DNA of 64,000 nucleotides from a virus (IMGVR_UViG_3300046791_000470:23517-87516); one strand, 5' to 3'. Positions 40,472 through 48,493 are shown, counted from the stretch's first letter. Program-made: numbers and translations. Notes: a model not told the origin generated them from the sequence alone.

Positions 40472-40807
40472 TCAGGCCGTGATCGCCTTGGAATCTGCGT
40501 ACATGGCAGCGATAGCCGAGCGCTCCTCGTCGGTCAGCGCGCCGATCATCGCCTCGAATACCCGCCTCGCGACCCTGGCAGAGGATTCCCACTGCCACAC
40601 CGGGCGGCGACTCATCGGCCCCACGCACGGCCGGACCACGGCGGATCCGGTGAAGCTGCAGGCCACCCGCCGGCCGTAGTGCTCGACCAGCACCGACAGG
40701 CCAGAGCCGTCCGCGAACAGCTCGCAGGCCAGCACCGAGACAGCGGGGAACGCCTCGGCGGCGGCGAGTAGGTGCTCCACCGGCAGCCGGGTCGCGTCCG
40801 CCGACAT
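40472..40807 (-). CDS. Hypothetical protein
   Basis: 111 aa from ATG 40807, overlapping the upstream stop. Mixed: EHLLAAAEAFPAVSVLACELFADGSGL, then a basic region (RRPVWQWESSARVARR), ending in an acidic helix. No family recognised. Confidence 0.5.
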   Translation of the reverse strand: MSADATRLPVEHLLAAAEAFPAVSVLACELFADGSGLSVLVEHYGRRVACSFTGSAVVRPCVGPMSRRPVWQWESSARVARRVFEAMIGALTDEERSAIAAMYADSKAITA

Positions 40808-41328
40808 CACGCCACCGCCCCGGCGGCGAACATCGTGAAGCGCCGCGCCGGCGCCGCCCGGCCGGCGAACGCCGCGATCACGTCCCGCCCGTGCGCCCGG
40901 AAGCCCGGCGAGCGCGCCTCCATGGAGATGGCCACGATCTCGCGGTCCCGCTCCTCCGCAGCCCGCTGCGCGCGGGGCGAGCGGCCCTCGGCGTGGGCGC
41001 GCATCTTCAGCTCGAGCGCCCGCACGCGCGCGGCGCAGCGCCTCGAGAGGGCGGCCGAACGACGGAGCGCCCGGTAGCGAACCCACGCCCCGGCCAGCGC
41101 CTCGATCGCCTCGCGGTGCGTCCGGCCGACCTTCGGGGCGCCCGCCCACCGGGCCAGGTCGCGCGCGTGGCGGAGGTTGTACTCGTCCAGGCACGCCAGA
41201 TCGAGCCGGTCTGCCAGTTCGCGCGTGGGGTTCTGCGGACACTCGCGCTCCGCCCGGATCGCGAGCAGCTCGATCTTGAGGCGCTTGCCGCGGTAGATGG
41301 TCGGATCGTAGGAGGCGGGGTGGATCAC
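40807..41328 (-). CDS. Basic helical protein
   Basis: 173 aa from GTG 41328 overlapping the stop of the GerE-like gene (GTGA). Long charged helices (LAIRAERECPQNPTRELADRL, ARVRALELKMRAHAEGRSP). It may bind nucleic acid, by composition only. Confidence 0.5.
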   Translation of the reverse strand: MIHPASYDPTIYRGKRLKIELLAIRAERECPQNPTRELADRLDLACLDEYNLRHARDLARWAGAPKVGRTHREAIEALAGAWVRYRALRRSAALSRRCAARVRALELKMRAHAEGRSPRAQRAAEERDREIVAISMEARSPGFRAHGRDVIAAFAGRAAPARRFTMFAAGAVA

Positions 41329-41552
41329 GTGAGGCTCCCTGCGGTGTAGAGCGCGATCGCGGCATCGCGCAGGCTCTCGGTGGCATCGACGCCGAGCTTG
41401 ATGCGGGCGGCGTTGGCGAGCTGCAGCGCCTCGCCCTGGCTCAGGCCAACGGCGCGGAGCACGCGGCTATCGCTGCCGCGCTGCTTGGGCGTGGTCGCCA
41501 TCGCGACCAAGAGCCGGCGCTCGTCGGGGGTGAGGGTGGTGACCGCGTCCAT
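41325..41552 (-). CDS. Small GerE-like HTH protein
   Basis: 75 aa. LTPDERRLLVAMATTPKQRG, then VGLSQGEALQLANAARIKLG and an amphipathic helix resemble the GerE/LuxR-type helix-turn-helix, and match the HTH part of the head-region protein at 25232. It has its own leaderless class A promoter and starts the operon 41325-40472. A regulatory role is likely; its operator could be the class A dyad. This is inference. Confidence 0.6.
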   Translation of the reverse strand: MDAVTTLTPDERRLLVAMATTPKQRGSDSRVLRAVGLSQGEALQLANAARIKLGVDATESLRDAAIALYTAGSLT

Positions 41553-41588
41553 GTGTCTATCTATACGCATGACCGTACGCATCGTCAA
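41553..41588 (-). promoter_or_regulatory. Class A leaderless promoter (minus strand)
   Basis: TTGACG, 17 bp, TATAGA, 7 bp, ATG. It stands back to back with the plus-strand promoter at 41658. Confidence 0.7.
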
Positions 41589-41657
41589 GCGCATCCGCTC
41601 TAGCCCGGTCCGATTCCGCCACTCCGGACGCCGGCGGCGATTCACGCGTCCAGTCAC

Positions 41658-41693
41658 TTGACGGTGTGCATGGTCATGCGTATCATCTCTCTC
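41658..41693 (+). promoter_or_regulatory. Class A leaderless promoter (plus strand)
   Basis: TTGACG, 17 bp (GTGTGCATGGTCATGCG), TATCAT, 7 bp, ATG. Same design as the minus-strand copies, so the arrangement follows the gene start and not one strand. Confidence 0.75.
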
Positions 41694-42245
41694 ATGGTCG
41701 ACACCACGAACGCCCCGCCGACGGTCGCCGAGTTCCTCGCCTCCCTGCCCGCGGCCATCGACTGCCATGCCAAGTACGTGCCCGGCAAGGATCTCACGGC
41801 CCGGGTCCGCAAGGAGCTTGCGCTCGCGGTCACCGCGGGCGTGTTCCCCGCCGGCACCACGTTCTCGGTCACGATCCGCCCCGGCGGCCACACCAAGTCG
41901 ATCGCCGTCGATCTGCTCACGTGGGACGGCGTGGTCTTCAGCGACGCGTACTACGTGGCGTGCCTCGAGTCGTACGCCGACAACCGCGAGCCGGACTGGC
42001 GCGGCATGAACGCGTCGCGCTACTCGCCGACGTTCAACGCGGCGCTCGCCGCCATGAAGGCGATCGCGGACCGCCACAACTTCGAGTCCCTGCCCGCCAA
42101 CCTGGTGAAGTACCACGCCCCCGACGGGATCGAGCACGCGGAGCGGTACACGCTCGAGCAGATCCTGAAGTGGGCCGAGCGCGCCAAGCGCGGGCCGATC
42201 GTCCATGACAAGCGCCTCGGCTGGACCGTGCAGGCGGCGGCGTGA
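41694..42245 (+). CDS. LPD29-like accessory protein
   Basis: 183 aa. The middle, DLTARVRKELALAVTAGVFPAGTTFSVTI then KSIAVDLLTWDGVVFSDAYY, resembles the large polyvalent-protein-associated domain 29 pattern (charged helix, F-P-x-T-x-F-S-V strand, W-x-D-G turn) found in phage and plasmid entry proteins. First gene of a leaderless plus-strand operon. Family link is by pattern only; a role in early infection is possible. Confidence 0.45.
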   Translation: MVDTTNAPPTVAEFLASLPAAIDCHAKYVPGKDLTARVRKELALAVTAGVFPAGTTFSVTIRPGGHTKSIAVDLLTWDGVVFSDAYYVACLESYADNREPDWRGMNASRYSPTFNAALAAMKAIADRHNFESLPANLVKYHAPDGIEHAERYTLEQILKWAERAKRGPIVHDKRLGWTVQAAA

Positions 42246-42589
42246 CGGCGACGGTGAAGCACCCCGCCATGAAGGCGCGCCGCGACGAGCTCCGCGCGGC
42301 CAAGCGTTGCATCAACGGCCCGATGGAGGGCACGCGCGGCGCCGGCGGCATCGAGCACGGTCCGCCCGTTTCCGGCGGGAAGTGCGCCCGGTGCGTCGAG
42401 GTGCACGACGGCCCGCGCCCCACGAACCCGGGGATCACGGTCCCCTGCCCGGTGTGCAGCTCGAGGGCGGGCGTGCAGTGCCGCTCGCGCTACGGCGCGG
42501 GGCCGTTCACCAGGATGCACGCCGAGCGCGTCGCTGCTGCCACCGCCAAGGAGACCCCATGTCCAACCTCCAACCCGCCGTCAGTCTGA
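42242..42589 (+). CDS. Phage zinc-ribbon protein
   Basis: 115 aa from GTG overlapping the upstream stop. Cysteine pairs CARC and CPVC, then C and HAERVAAA, follow the C-x2-C...C...H-x2-R order of small phage zinc-binding domains. An earlier CINGP...GG segment is repeated in outline. It may bind nucleic acid. Overlaps the next gene by 31 bp. Confidence 0.5.
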   Translation: MTATVKHPAMKARRDELRAAKRCINGPMEGTRGAGGIEHGPPVSGGKCARCVEVHDGPRPTNPGITVPCPVCSSRAGVQCRSRYGAGPFTRMHAERVAAATAKETPCPTSNPPSV

Positions 42590-42894
42590 TCTACCCACGT
42601 CACCCCGGCTGCAACGTCTGGATGTCCACAGGCGGCGGTGGTGGCTGGCGCTGCGGCGACATGGACGGCGCGCTCGTCGTCCACCTGTGTGCGTCGTGCG
42701 CGGCTCAGGTGGCGCCTGAGGATGCTGGCGAGCGGGACGCGCTGATCGCCGAGTGGGTCTCGATGCTCGATCCCGAGGGCTGGACGCAGGAGGACCGCGC
42801 CGAGGTGGCCGCCGGGCTGCGCTCGGATCTGCCGCCGATCGCCGGGCTGCGCGCGCTCGTGGACCGCCACCGGCGCTGGCGCGCGAACCGCTGA
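42559..42894 (+). CDS. Hypothetical protein with Cys pairs
   Basis: 111 aa; AAGGAG 6 bp before ATG 42559. Contains GCNVWMSTGGGGGWRCGDMDG and VHLCASCAAQ, suggesting one metal site. The C-terminal half is helical and acidic/basic. No family recognised. Confidence 0.5.
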   Translation: MSNLQPAVSLIYPRHPGCNVWMSTGGGGGWRCGDMDGALVVHLCASCAAQVAPEDAGERDALIAEWVSMLDPEGWTQEDRAEVAAGLRSDLPPIAGLRALVDRHRRWRANR

Positions 42895-42939
42895 CCAGGA
42901 ACCACCACTCACCGATTCCACTCTCGACAAGGAAATGAC

Positions 42940-43722
42940 ATGCCGAACCAGAAGATCGATTTCATCATCAAGCTTCGCGACTTCGCCGCCGCCGACGGCC
43001 GCGGGTTCCCCGACGAGTACGGGCACGCGGATTACCAGCCGTCGCGCGGGCAGACCGTCCTCGTTGCGGCCATCGCTGACTACCTGACGCGCCCCGAGGT
43101 CGTGTGCGACACGCACACCAACTGGTTCGCGTACCTCGGCAAGCACCTGGTCGATGCGTTCGCGGAGTTCCGCGACGGCCCTCGGTGGGCCGACATGCGC
43201 GACCGCTACAAGGCGACCGGGGCCGGCGCGATTCCCGATCTGCTCGACGCGTACGCCGGTGGCTCCGATCGCCAGCTCGTGACGTACGATCTCGCGCGGC
43301 TGATGCCGTTGCTCGCCGCGCAGCCGTGGCTCCGCGCTGATCTGGAGTGCCGGTTCGGCGCGCAGTCGATGGTGATCGATCACGCGTGGCGGCGCTTCGT
43401 GCGCGTCGCCTATCGCAAGCTGATGGCGCGCATCAAGGAGGAGCGCCACCGCGGCAACGCCGGGACGTTCGGATCCACCGACCTGCTGACCTACGCGATG
43501 GCCGGGCGGGTGATGTTCACGTTCCGGCGGGATGAAGTGGGGGGGGGCGACGACGGCCCCAACATGACCTTCGTGGCAGACGACGGCGACCCGCATGGAC
43601 ATCGCTCGGGACCGAACTGGCCCGGCGCGCCCTACCACGTCTGCGTCGCGATGATCGACGAGGTGACCGACCACTGGGACATCGACAAGCTGACCCGCAG
43701 CGACACGACCGGACTCGGGTGA
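42940..43722 (+). CDS. Hypothetical protein
   Basis: 260 aa; AAGGAA before the ATG supports the start. The protein is largely helical with a conserved-looking core VVCDTHTNWFAYLGKHLVDAF and AWRRFVRVAYRKLMAR, and a G9 tract (43549-43557) that stays in frame (VGGGDD). Nothing recognisable. Confidence 0.5.
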   Translation: MPNQKIDFIIKLRDFAAADGRGFPDEYGHADYQPSRGQTVLVAAIADYLTRPEVVCDTHTNWFAYLGKHLVDAFAEFRDGPRWADMRDRYKATGAGAIPDLLDAYAGGSDRQLVTYDLARLMPLLAAQPWLRADLECRFGAQSMVIDHAWRRFVRVAYRKLMARIKEERHRGNAGTFGSTDLLTYAMAGRVMFTFRRDEVGGGDDGPNMTFVADDGDPHGHRSGPNWPGAPYHVCVAMIDEVTDHWDIDKLTRSDTTGLG

Positions 43723-43726
43723 TCCG

Positions 43727-43987
43727 ATGAGCCGCCGTAAGCCGGTCGAGATCCGCGCGTGCGTGCAGGTCAAGCTGCACCTCCCCACGGCCGCGATGGT
43801 GGCGCTGAGCCGGTACCTCTCCGACGCTGGCATCTGCGGCGAGCGCGCCGGTGGATCCGCTCCGGACCCCGACCGGCCGGGCTACAGCTTCAGCACGGCC
43901 TACTACCTCGCCGAGTACGAGCACGCGATCCGCGAGTGGCTCGCGGCCAACGTGCGCCCGGCCCGACGCTCGAAGCGGTACCCGTGA
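43727..43987 (+). CDS. Small hypothetical protein
   Basis: 86 aa. EIRACVQVKLHLPTAAMVALSRYLSDAG, then AYYLAEYEHAIREWLAANV. It precedes the Dam-like methylase and overlaps it by GTGA. No family recognised. Confidence 0.45.
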   Translation: MSRRKPVEIRACVQVKLHLPTAAMVALSRYLSDAGICGERAGGSAPDPDRPGYSFSTAYYLAEYEHAIREWLAANVRPARRSKRYP

Positions 43988-44690
43988 CCGCGCTCCGGCC
44001 GTTCTTCCGCTACCACGGCGCGAAGTGGCGAGCGACCGCGGCCGGGCTGTACCAGGCGCCGCAGCTCGACGTGATCATCGAGCCGTTCGCCGGCGCGGCT
44101 GGTTACGCGCTGCACCATCCAGAGCGACAGGTGATCCTCGTCGAGAAGTACCCGGTGATCGCCGAGATCTGGCGCTGGCTCATCAGCGCGAGCGTCGACG
44201 AGATCATGGCCATCCCGCCCGTCGACGACGTGGCGGACCTGCCACCCCAGACCGCGCTCGGCGCGCGCTATCTCGTGGGCTTCGCGATGAACGCCGCCTG
44301 CACGTCGCCGCGGCGCAGGATCGCGAGGTCCGGGCTCGCGTTGCGCGCCGCCGGCCGCCGCTTCTACGGGTGGACCGAGGCGTTCCGAGAGCGCGTGGCC
44401 TCGCAGGTGCCGCACATCCGGCACTGGCGCGTGATCGAGGGCGACTACACCGAGGCGCCGGACGTTGCCGCAACGTGGTTCGTTGACCCGCCGTACATCC
44501 TACAGGGGGGGGGTATATGCATGGTCCGAGGGGACTCGACTACACAGATCTGGCGAGGTGGTGCCGCGCGCGGCGCGGGCAGGCGGTGGTGTGCGAGGGC
44601 GCCGGGGCTGACTGGCTGCCGTTCCGACAGCTCGGCAAGGTCAAGTCCGGGCCAAGGTCGCGCGCTTCCGTCGAAGTCGTATGGCCCTAG
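43984..44690 (+). pseudogene. Dam-like adenine methyltransferase, frame broken at a G9 tract
   Basis: GTG at 43984 starts VTALRPFFRYHGAKWRATAA; motif I is in DVIIEPFAGAAGYALHHP and the catalytic DPPY in WFVDPPYIL. After CAG and nine G (44506-44514) the frame changes; the correct continuation (YMHGPRGLDYTDLARWCR, then GADWLPF, and a final VEVVWP) is one frame away and ends at TAG 44688-44690. Ten G restore 236 codons. Family knowledge: D12-class enzymes methylate GATC-type sites and protect phage DNA. Sequencing error or phase variation. Confidence 0.75.
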
Positions 44691-44762
44691 CGTGCGCCAC
44701 TGAGGCGGACCGCGATCGCCATCTCGTCGAGGAGGCGCGCGTGCTGAGCGAGGGCCGGGGCT

Positions 44763-45098
44763 CTACGCCGGCTCGACGAACACCGTGATGTTGCCGCGCG
44801 CGGGGAATGTGCGCTGCACGGCCTCGGGCGACGTGCCGACGATCCACGCGGCGTACGCGCCGGGCACGTCGGTGTCACCCGCCGCCCACGAGTAGCTGAT
44901 CGCGCCCTCCTCGTCTCCGACGGCCACCCCGGTGACCTCGACGGGCCCGCTCATCCGGAACTCGAGGGTCCAGTCCGTGAAGTCGAACGCCTCGCCGCAG
45001 TCCTCCGCGGCGTCGGCCTCGAACGCGGGGAGCAGGTCGCCCTGACGGATCGTGAAGTCGGTGCCGGTGCAGCGCGTGCGGAGGGTGACGCAGGACAT
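44763..45098 (-). CDS. BppU-like small beta protein
   Basis: 111 aa. FTIRQGDLLPAFEADAAEDCG, FTDWTLEFRMSG, SYSWAAGDTDVPGAYAAWIVG follow the same edge-strand pattern as the baseplate-type protein at 2232-2642. Its place beside the methylases and Tad2 is odd for a virion protein; it may be a moved fibre adaptor. Pattern-based call. Confidence 0.45.
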   Translation of the reverse strand: MSCVTLRTRCTGTDFTIRQGDLLPAFEADAAEDCGEAFDFTDWTLEFRMSGPVEVTGVAVGDEEGAISYSWAAGDTDVPGAYAAWIVGTSPEAVQRTFPARGNITVFVEPA

Positions 45099-45139
45099 GG
45101 CGCCGATCCTCGCCGAGCTCGGCGGCGGGCGCTACTCGG

Positions 45140-45442
45140 TCAGGCGCCGGTCGCGTCGAGGTCGAGCCAGTCCTCGGCGAGCATGTCGGTCTGCGACGCG
45201 AGCCAGCCGATCTGGAGTTCGCCGTCGACCGTCTTCATATCGATGTGCGCGCGGATCGTGACCTTGACGGGCACCGGCGCGGGCTGCGCGACGTAGACGG
45301 CGAGCGCGCCGCGGATCGGCGTGTTGCTCGTGTCCACGACGCTGCCTGGCGTCAACGCGAGCCACATGCCCTTGCCGTTCCAGCCCGTGCGGGCGACGCG
45401 GTGGCCGTTCTTCAATGCCTCGAGAGCTTGTCCGAAGTTCAT
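45140..45442 (-). CDS. tad2: DUF2829 / Tad2 anti-Thoeris protein
   Basis: 100 aa. The family signature is clear: NFGQALEALKNGHRVARTGW-NGKGMWLAL at the N terminus and MKTVDGELQIGWLASQTDML-AEDW at the C terminus, with the usual Pro/Val insertion between. Tad2 proteins bind and sequester the cyclic ADP-ribose-type signal made by Thoeris TIR proteins, so the effector is not triggered. Cytoplasmic. It lies among methylase genes, an anti-defence cluster. Confidence 0.88.
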   Translation of the reverse strand: MNFGQALEALKNGHRVARTGWNGKGMWLALTPGSVVDTSNTPIRGALAVYVAQPAPVPVKVTIRAHIDMKTVDGELQIGWLASQTDMLAEDWLDLDATGA

Positions 45443-45474
45443 GCGGGCATCATCGGCGAGCTCGCGAGCTGGCG

Positions 45475-45729
45475 CTACGGCTCGAGCGGCGGCAGCTTCG
45501 CCGGGTCGTATTCGAACCAGAGCATCCCCTGCGACGTGCCGAGGTAGCGGAGGAGCTTCGCGAAGCGCCGTCCGGCCAACAACGCCAGTGCCTCGCGCTG
45601 ATCGATGCCCCGCCCATCGACGGTGGTTGGCACCTTCACGGGGATGCAGCCCGGCGTGCGCTTGAACGCCCGGCACGGCGCCGTCAGGCGGTCGCGGCGC
45701 GTGCGCTCCTCGTCGATTGGTCTGGTCAC
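45475..45729 (-). CDS. Small hypothetical protein
   Basis: 84 aa from GTG overlapping the C5 methylase stop (GTGA). VTRPIDEERTRRDRLTAPCR, then REALALLAGRRFAKLLRYLG and MLWFEYDPAKLPPLEP. No family recognised. Co-translated with the methylase. Confidence 0.5.
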   Translation of the reverse strand: MTRPIDEERTRRDRLTAPCRAFKRTPGCIPVKVPTTVDGRGIDQREALALLAGRRFAKLLRYLGTSQGMLWFEYDPAKLPPLEP

Positions 45730-47690
45730 GCGGCCCTCGCGTACTCGATGGTCCGGATCGCGGCGCGGCCGACGGCGCGCATCAGGTGGGGCGGGACGCT
45801 GTTGCCCACGCACTTGATCTGCGCCGTCTTGGTGAGCGGCTTCCCGTTGAACTCGAGATCGATTCTCCAGCTCGGCGGGAACCCCTGGCAGAGGAACAGC
45901 TCGCGGGCCGTGAGCATGCGGAACCCGATGTCGACGAGCACCCACTGCTCGCCGTCGATCTCGAGCACGATCGGCGCGTCGTATCCGAGGAACGCGGCGA
46001 CCCGCATGGCGCGCTCGCTGACCTCCCGGTCGAGCGTGAGGGTGATCAGCGCGAAGCGGTCTTTCGTGTCGATCGTCGAGAGCGGCTTGCCCAGCGCCTC
46101 GGGGCCGCTCGTGCCGTTGTAGCGGATCAGGAACGCGGCCACCTCGGCGAAGTGCGTGCCCGACGCTGAGATCGTGGGGAGCGGCTCGTTGAGCGGATGC
46201 GACGACGCGGCTACGTGCGCATCGCTCGTGCCGCGCAGCTTCAGCAGGTGCAGCATCGCGAGCGAGTGGTGGTCGCGCTGCGTGATCGTCCCGATCGGCG
46301 CGTCGATGCGCGAGCCGCCGGCGAACCCGCCCTCGCGCTCGCTGTAGTTCTTCACGAGCACGGGCATCGCGAGCCCGTGCTTCTGGCCCTGCGCCACGAT
46401 GGTCCCGAGCGGCTGCTGTGCGTCGTACACGCGCGGGGACTGCGCCTTCGTGGTCTCGGTCGCGCCGCGCTCGCCGTTGGAGCGGTGGACCAGGTAGGGC
46501 GTGGCGATCGCGAAGTCGGTTCCGCCCGCCGTGATGGCGCCCAGCGGCAGCTCGACGCTGTGGGCGCCCTGGCCGCGCCGTTTCCCGCTGTGGTCGATGT
46601 CGCCGTGCGCCGTTCTCACCACGATCGGCGACACCACCGCGTGGCCGTCGCGGTTGCCGCAGATCGTGGAGAGCGGCTGGTCCACGCTCGCGCCGCGCCC
46701 GTCCTCGCGTCCCTTGTCACCGTACGAGGTCGGCACGACGAAAGGACGCGGCACGGTGAAGGGCCTGGGGACGTTGAACACGAACCGCTCGAGCCCGGCG
46801 CGGATGCGCGCGAGCGTCTTGTCCGCGAGCGGCTTGGCGCGCTCGAAGATCGACGGGCACTCGATCGAGAAGTCGATGCACTCGGCCGCCGTCCTCCACG
46901 GCTGCGCGCGCCCGGGGCCGTGCGTCGGCTCGGGCCACTCCGCTGGCGTGTCACTCGCGATCAGGAAGAACCGCTCTCGGCTCGTCGGAGACCCGTAGTT
47001 GCTGGCCTTCAGGACTCGATAGGAGACGTAGCGGTAATACTTGCCCAGGCGGGCGATGAACGCGTTGAACAGGGAGCCGATCCGCGCCTTGATCGGGCGC
47101 AGGTAGTTGCAGCCCCTTAGGCACTTCGGGCGGACCTGGCCGCGCTTGCCGACCGTGCCGCGCGCCGCGGCGAGCTCGGCGCTGCAGCCCTGCGAGTGGT
47201 GGCGGTGCAGCGGTCCCCACTTCATGAACGGCTTGACGTTCTCGAGGGACATCGCCCGCGGGCGCACGATGGACGCCGCCCACGACACCGCGAGCCACGC
47301 GAGCCCGCGGACCTTGGTAGCCTCCTCGCCGAGCGGGCCGCCCTTGGCCTGCGAGAAGAAGATGCACGTGGGCGAGAAGTGCGCGTAGGCGATGCGCTTC
47401 CCGCCGCTCGCCACGACCGGATCCACCTTGACGATGTCCTCGCAGAACACGCGGCACTCGGGGTGGTTCGCGGCGTACATCGCCAGCGCCTCGGGCCAGT
47501 GATTGACCGCGATGCCAGGCGCGCGGCGCTCGATGCCGAGATCCTGATACGCCTGCTTGATGCCGAGTCGGGCGCCGCCGCCGCCGGAGAAGTTGTCCGC
47601 GTCCGGTTCGTCGGGATCCACCCAGACGGTGAGCGGTGGACGCGCCTCCTCGCGCGCGCTGAACATGTTGAGCTGACCGCGGATCTTCAT
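45726..47690 (-). CDS. C5-cytosine DNA methyltransferase
   Basis: 654 aa; ATG overlaps the UDG-like gene stop (ATGA). Motif I is NFSGGGGARLGIKQA (residues 33-47), motif IV carries the catalytic cysteine as SPTC (Cys 109) in place of PPCQ, motif VI is ENV (150-152), motif VIII is in SRERFFLIA, motif X is GNSVPP near the C terminus. Residues about 325-555 hold six repeats of h-x2-P-L-x-T-I-x5-H/F-A, a repeated target-recognition region. Length is well above the usual 350-450 aa because of these repeats. Confidence 0.9.
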   Translation of the reverse strand: MKIRGQLNMFSAREEARPPLTVWVDPDEPDADNFSGGGGARLGIKQAYQDLGIERRAPGIAVNHWPEALAMYAANHPECRVFCEDIVKVDPVVASGGKRIAYAHFSPTCIFFSQAKGGPLGEEATKVRGLAWLAVSWAASIVRPRAMSLENVKPFMKWGPLHRHHSQGCSAELAAARGTVGKRGQVRPKCLRGCNYLRPIKARIGSLFNAFIARLGKYYRYVSYRVLKASNYGSPTSRERFFLIASDTPAEWPEPTHGPGRAQPWRTAAECIDFSIECPSIFERAKPLADKTLARIRAGLERFVFNVPRPFTVPRPFVVPTSYGDKGREDGRGASVDQPLSTICGNRDGHAVVSPIVVRTAHGDIDHSGKRRGQGAHSVELPLGAITAGGTDFAIATPYLVHRSNGERGATETTKAQSPRVYDAQQPLGTIVAQGQKHGLAMPVLVKNYSEREGGFAGGSRIDAPIGTITQRDHHSLAMLHLLKLRGTSDAHVAASSHPLNEPLPTISASGTHFAEVAAFLIRYNGTSGPEALGKPLSTIDTKDRFALITLTLDREVSERAMRVAAFLGYDAPIVLEIDGEQWVLVDIGFRMLTARELFLCQGFPPSWRIDLEFNGKPLTKTAQIKCVGNSVPPHLMRAVGRAAIRTIEYARAA

Positions 47691-48196
47691 GACGGCCACA
47701 GCTCCGGTGCGACTGCTCGCACGAGACCACGAGCAGCCTCGACGACGGCCGGCTTGTTGTACGTGGTGTTGCGCCGGCTCGGGTGACCGATGCGCACGAG
47801 CTCGATGCCGGCCCGGGTCACCGCCTTGCGCACGTCGGCGTGGCCGAACGCGCTGCTGACCTTCACGCCGAGCGCCACGACGATCCTCCACGGCGTGTCG
47901 TGGCCGGCGGTCAACGCCAGCGCACGGGCGCGGGCCGCCTTCGCGGACCATCCGCCCGTGCAGAGGTTCGCGCGCCAGATGCCGAGGTAGTCGGCCCGCG
48001 GGATGCCGAGCACGTGGCTCTGCAGCCGGTGGCCGGCGCAGCCCGTGGGAGCGCAGTAGAGCGCGAACTCGGGCTCCGACCCGTAGGGGTTGTCTTCGCC
48101 GAGGAGCAGCACGCGGCAGCTCTCGGGCGTGGCCGGGAAGCGCTGGCGCACCGCGCCAAGGTGGGTCTCGAGGCCGACCCGTGTTGATTCACCCAT
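47687..48196 (-). CDS. UDG-superfamily-like protein
   Basis: 169 aa; ATG at 48196 behind a class B promoter. VLLLGEDNPYGSEPEFALYC resembles the uracil-DNA-glycosylase motif A region and VRIGHPSRRNTTYNKPA the motif B H-P-S loop, with the alpha/beta order between. The catalytic Asp of classical UDG is Asp/Glu-Asp-Asn in this motif A, so activity is uncertain. It could remove or sense modified bases beside the C5 methylase. Confidence 0.6.
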   Translation of the reverse strand: MGESTRVGLETHLGAVRQRFPATPESCRVLLLGEDNPYGSEPEFALYCAPTGCAGHRLQSHVLGIPRADYLGIWRANLCTGGWSAKAARARALALTAGHDTPWRIVVALGVKVSSAFGHADVRKAVTRAGIELVRIGHPSRRNTTYNKPAVVEAARGLVRAVAPELWPS

Positions 48197-48231
48197 CAAC
48201 GATTTATCGGGGATTTCCGGATAATCGTCAA
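48197..48231 (-). promoter_or_regulatory. Class B leaderless promoter
   Basis: TTGACG, 17 bp, GATAAA, 6 bp, ATG. Directly behind the -35 box lies TTATCCGGAAA, and TTATC pairs with GATAA of the -10. Drives UDG-like, C5 methylase and following genes. Confidence 0.7.
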
Positions 48232-48238
48232 GCGCTCT

Positions 48239-48493
48239 CTACGTCCGCGGCGGCTCGAGCGTCCGCGCGATCATGTCGTGCACGGTGGTCTGCGACGCGC
48301 CGATCAGCCGCGCGGCGTTGGCCATCACGGTCGGCACGAGGCGCCCATAGCAGCCGTCGGCGAACACCAGCGTGATGGCCACGCCCTCGAGCTTGCGCTC
48401 CTTGGCCATCGCGAGCGCGCGCTCGAGCATGGTCACCGCCTCGGCGTGGAAGTCCTCGCGCTCCTGCTCCTCCTTCGTGACCACCTCGATCAC
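48239..48493 (-). CDS. Small helical protein
   Basis: 84 aa from GTG overlapping the upstream stop. VTMLERALAMAKERKLEGVA, then MANAARLIGASQTTVHDMIART looks like a helix-turn-helix. Possibly a small regulator. No family named. Confidence 0.5.
   Translation of the reverse strand: MIEVVTKEEQEREDFHAEAVTMLERALAMAKERKLEGVAITLVFADGCYGRLVPTVMANAARLIGASQTTVHDMIARTLEPPRT

Noticed and set aside
43549-43557. Third G9 tract
   Set aside because: It keeps the frame (EVGGGDD) and the protein continues sensibly on both sides.
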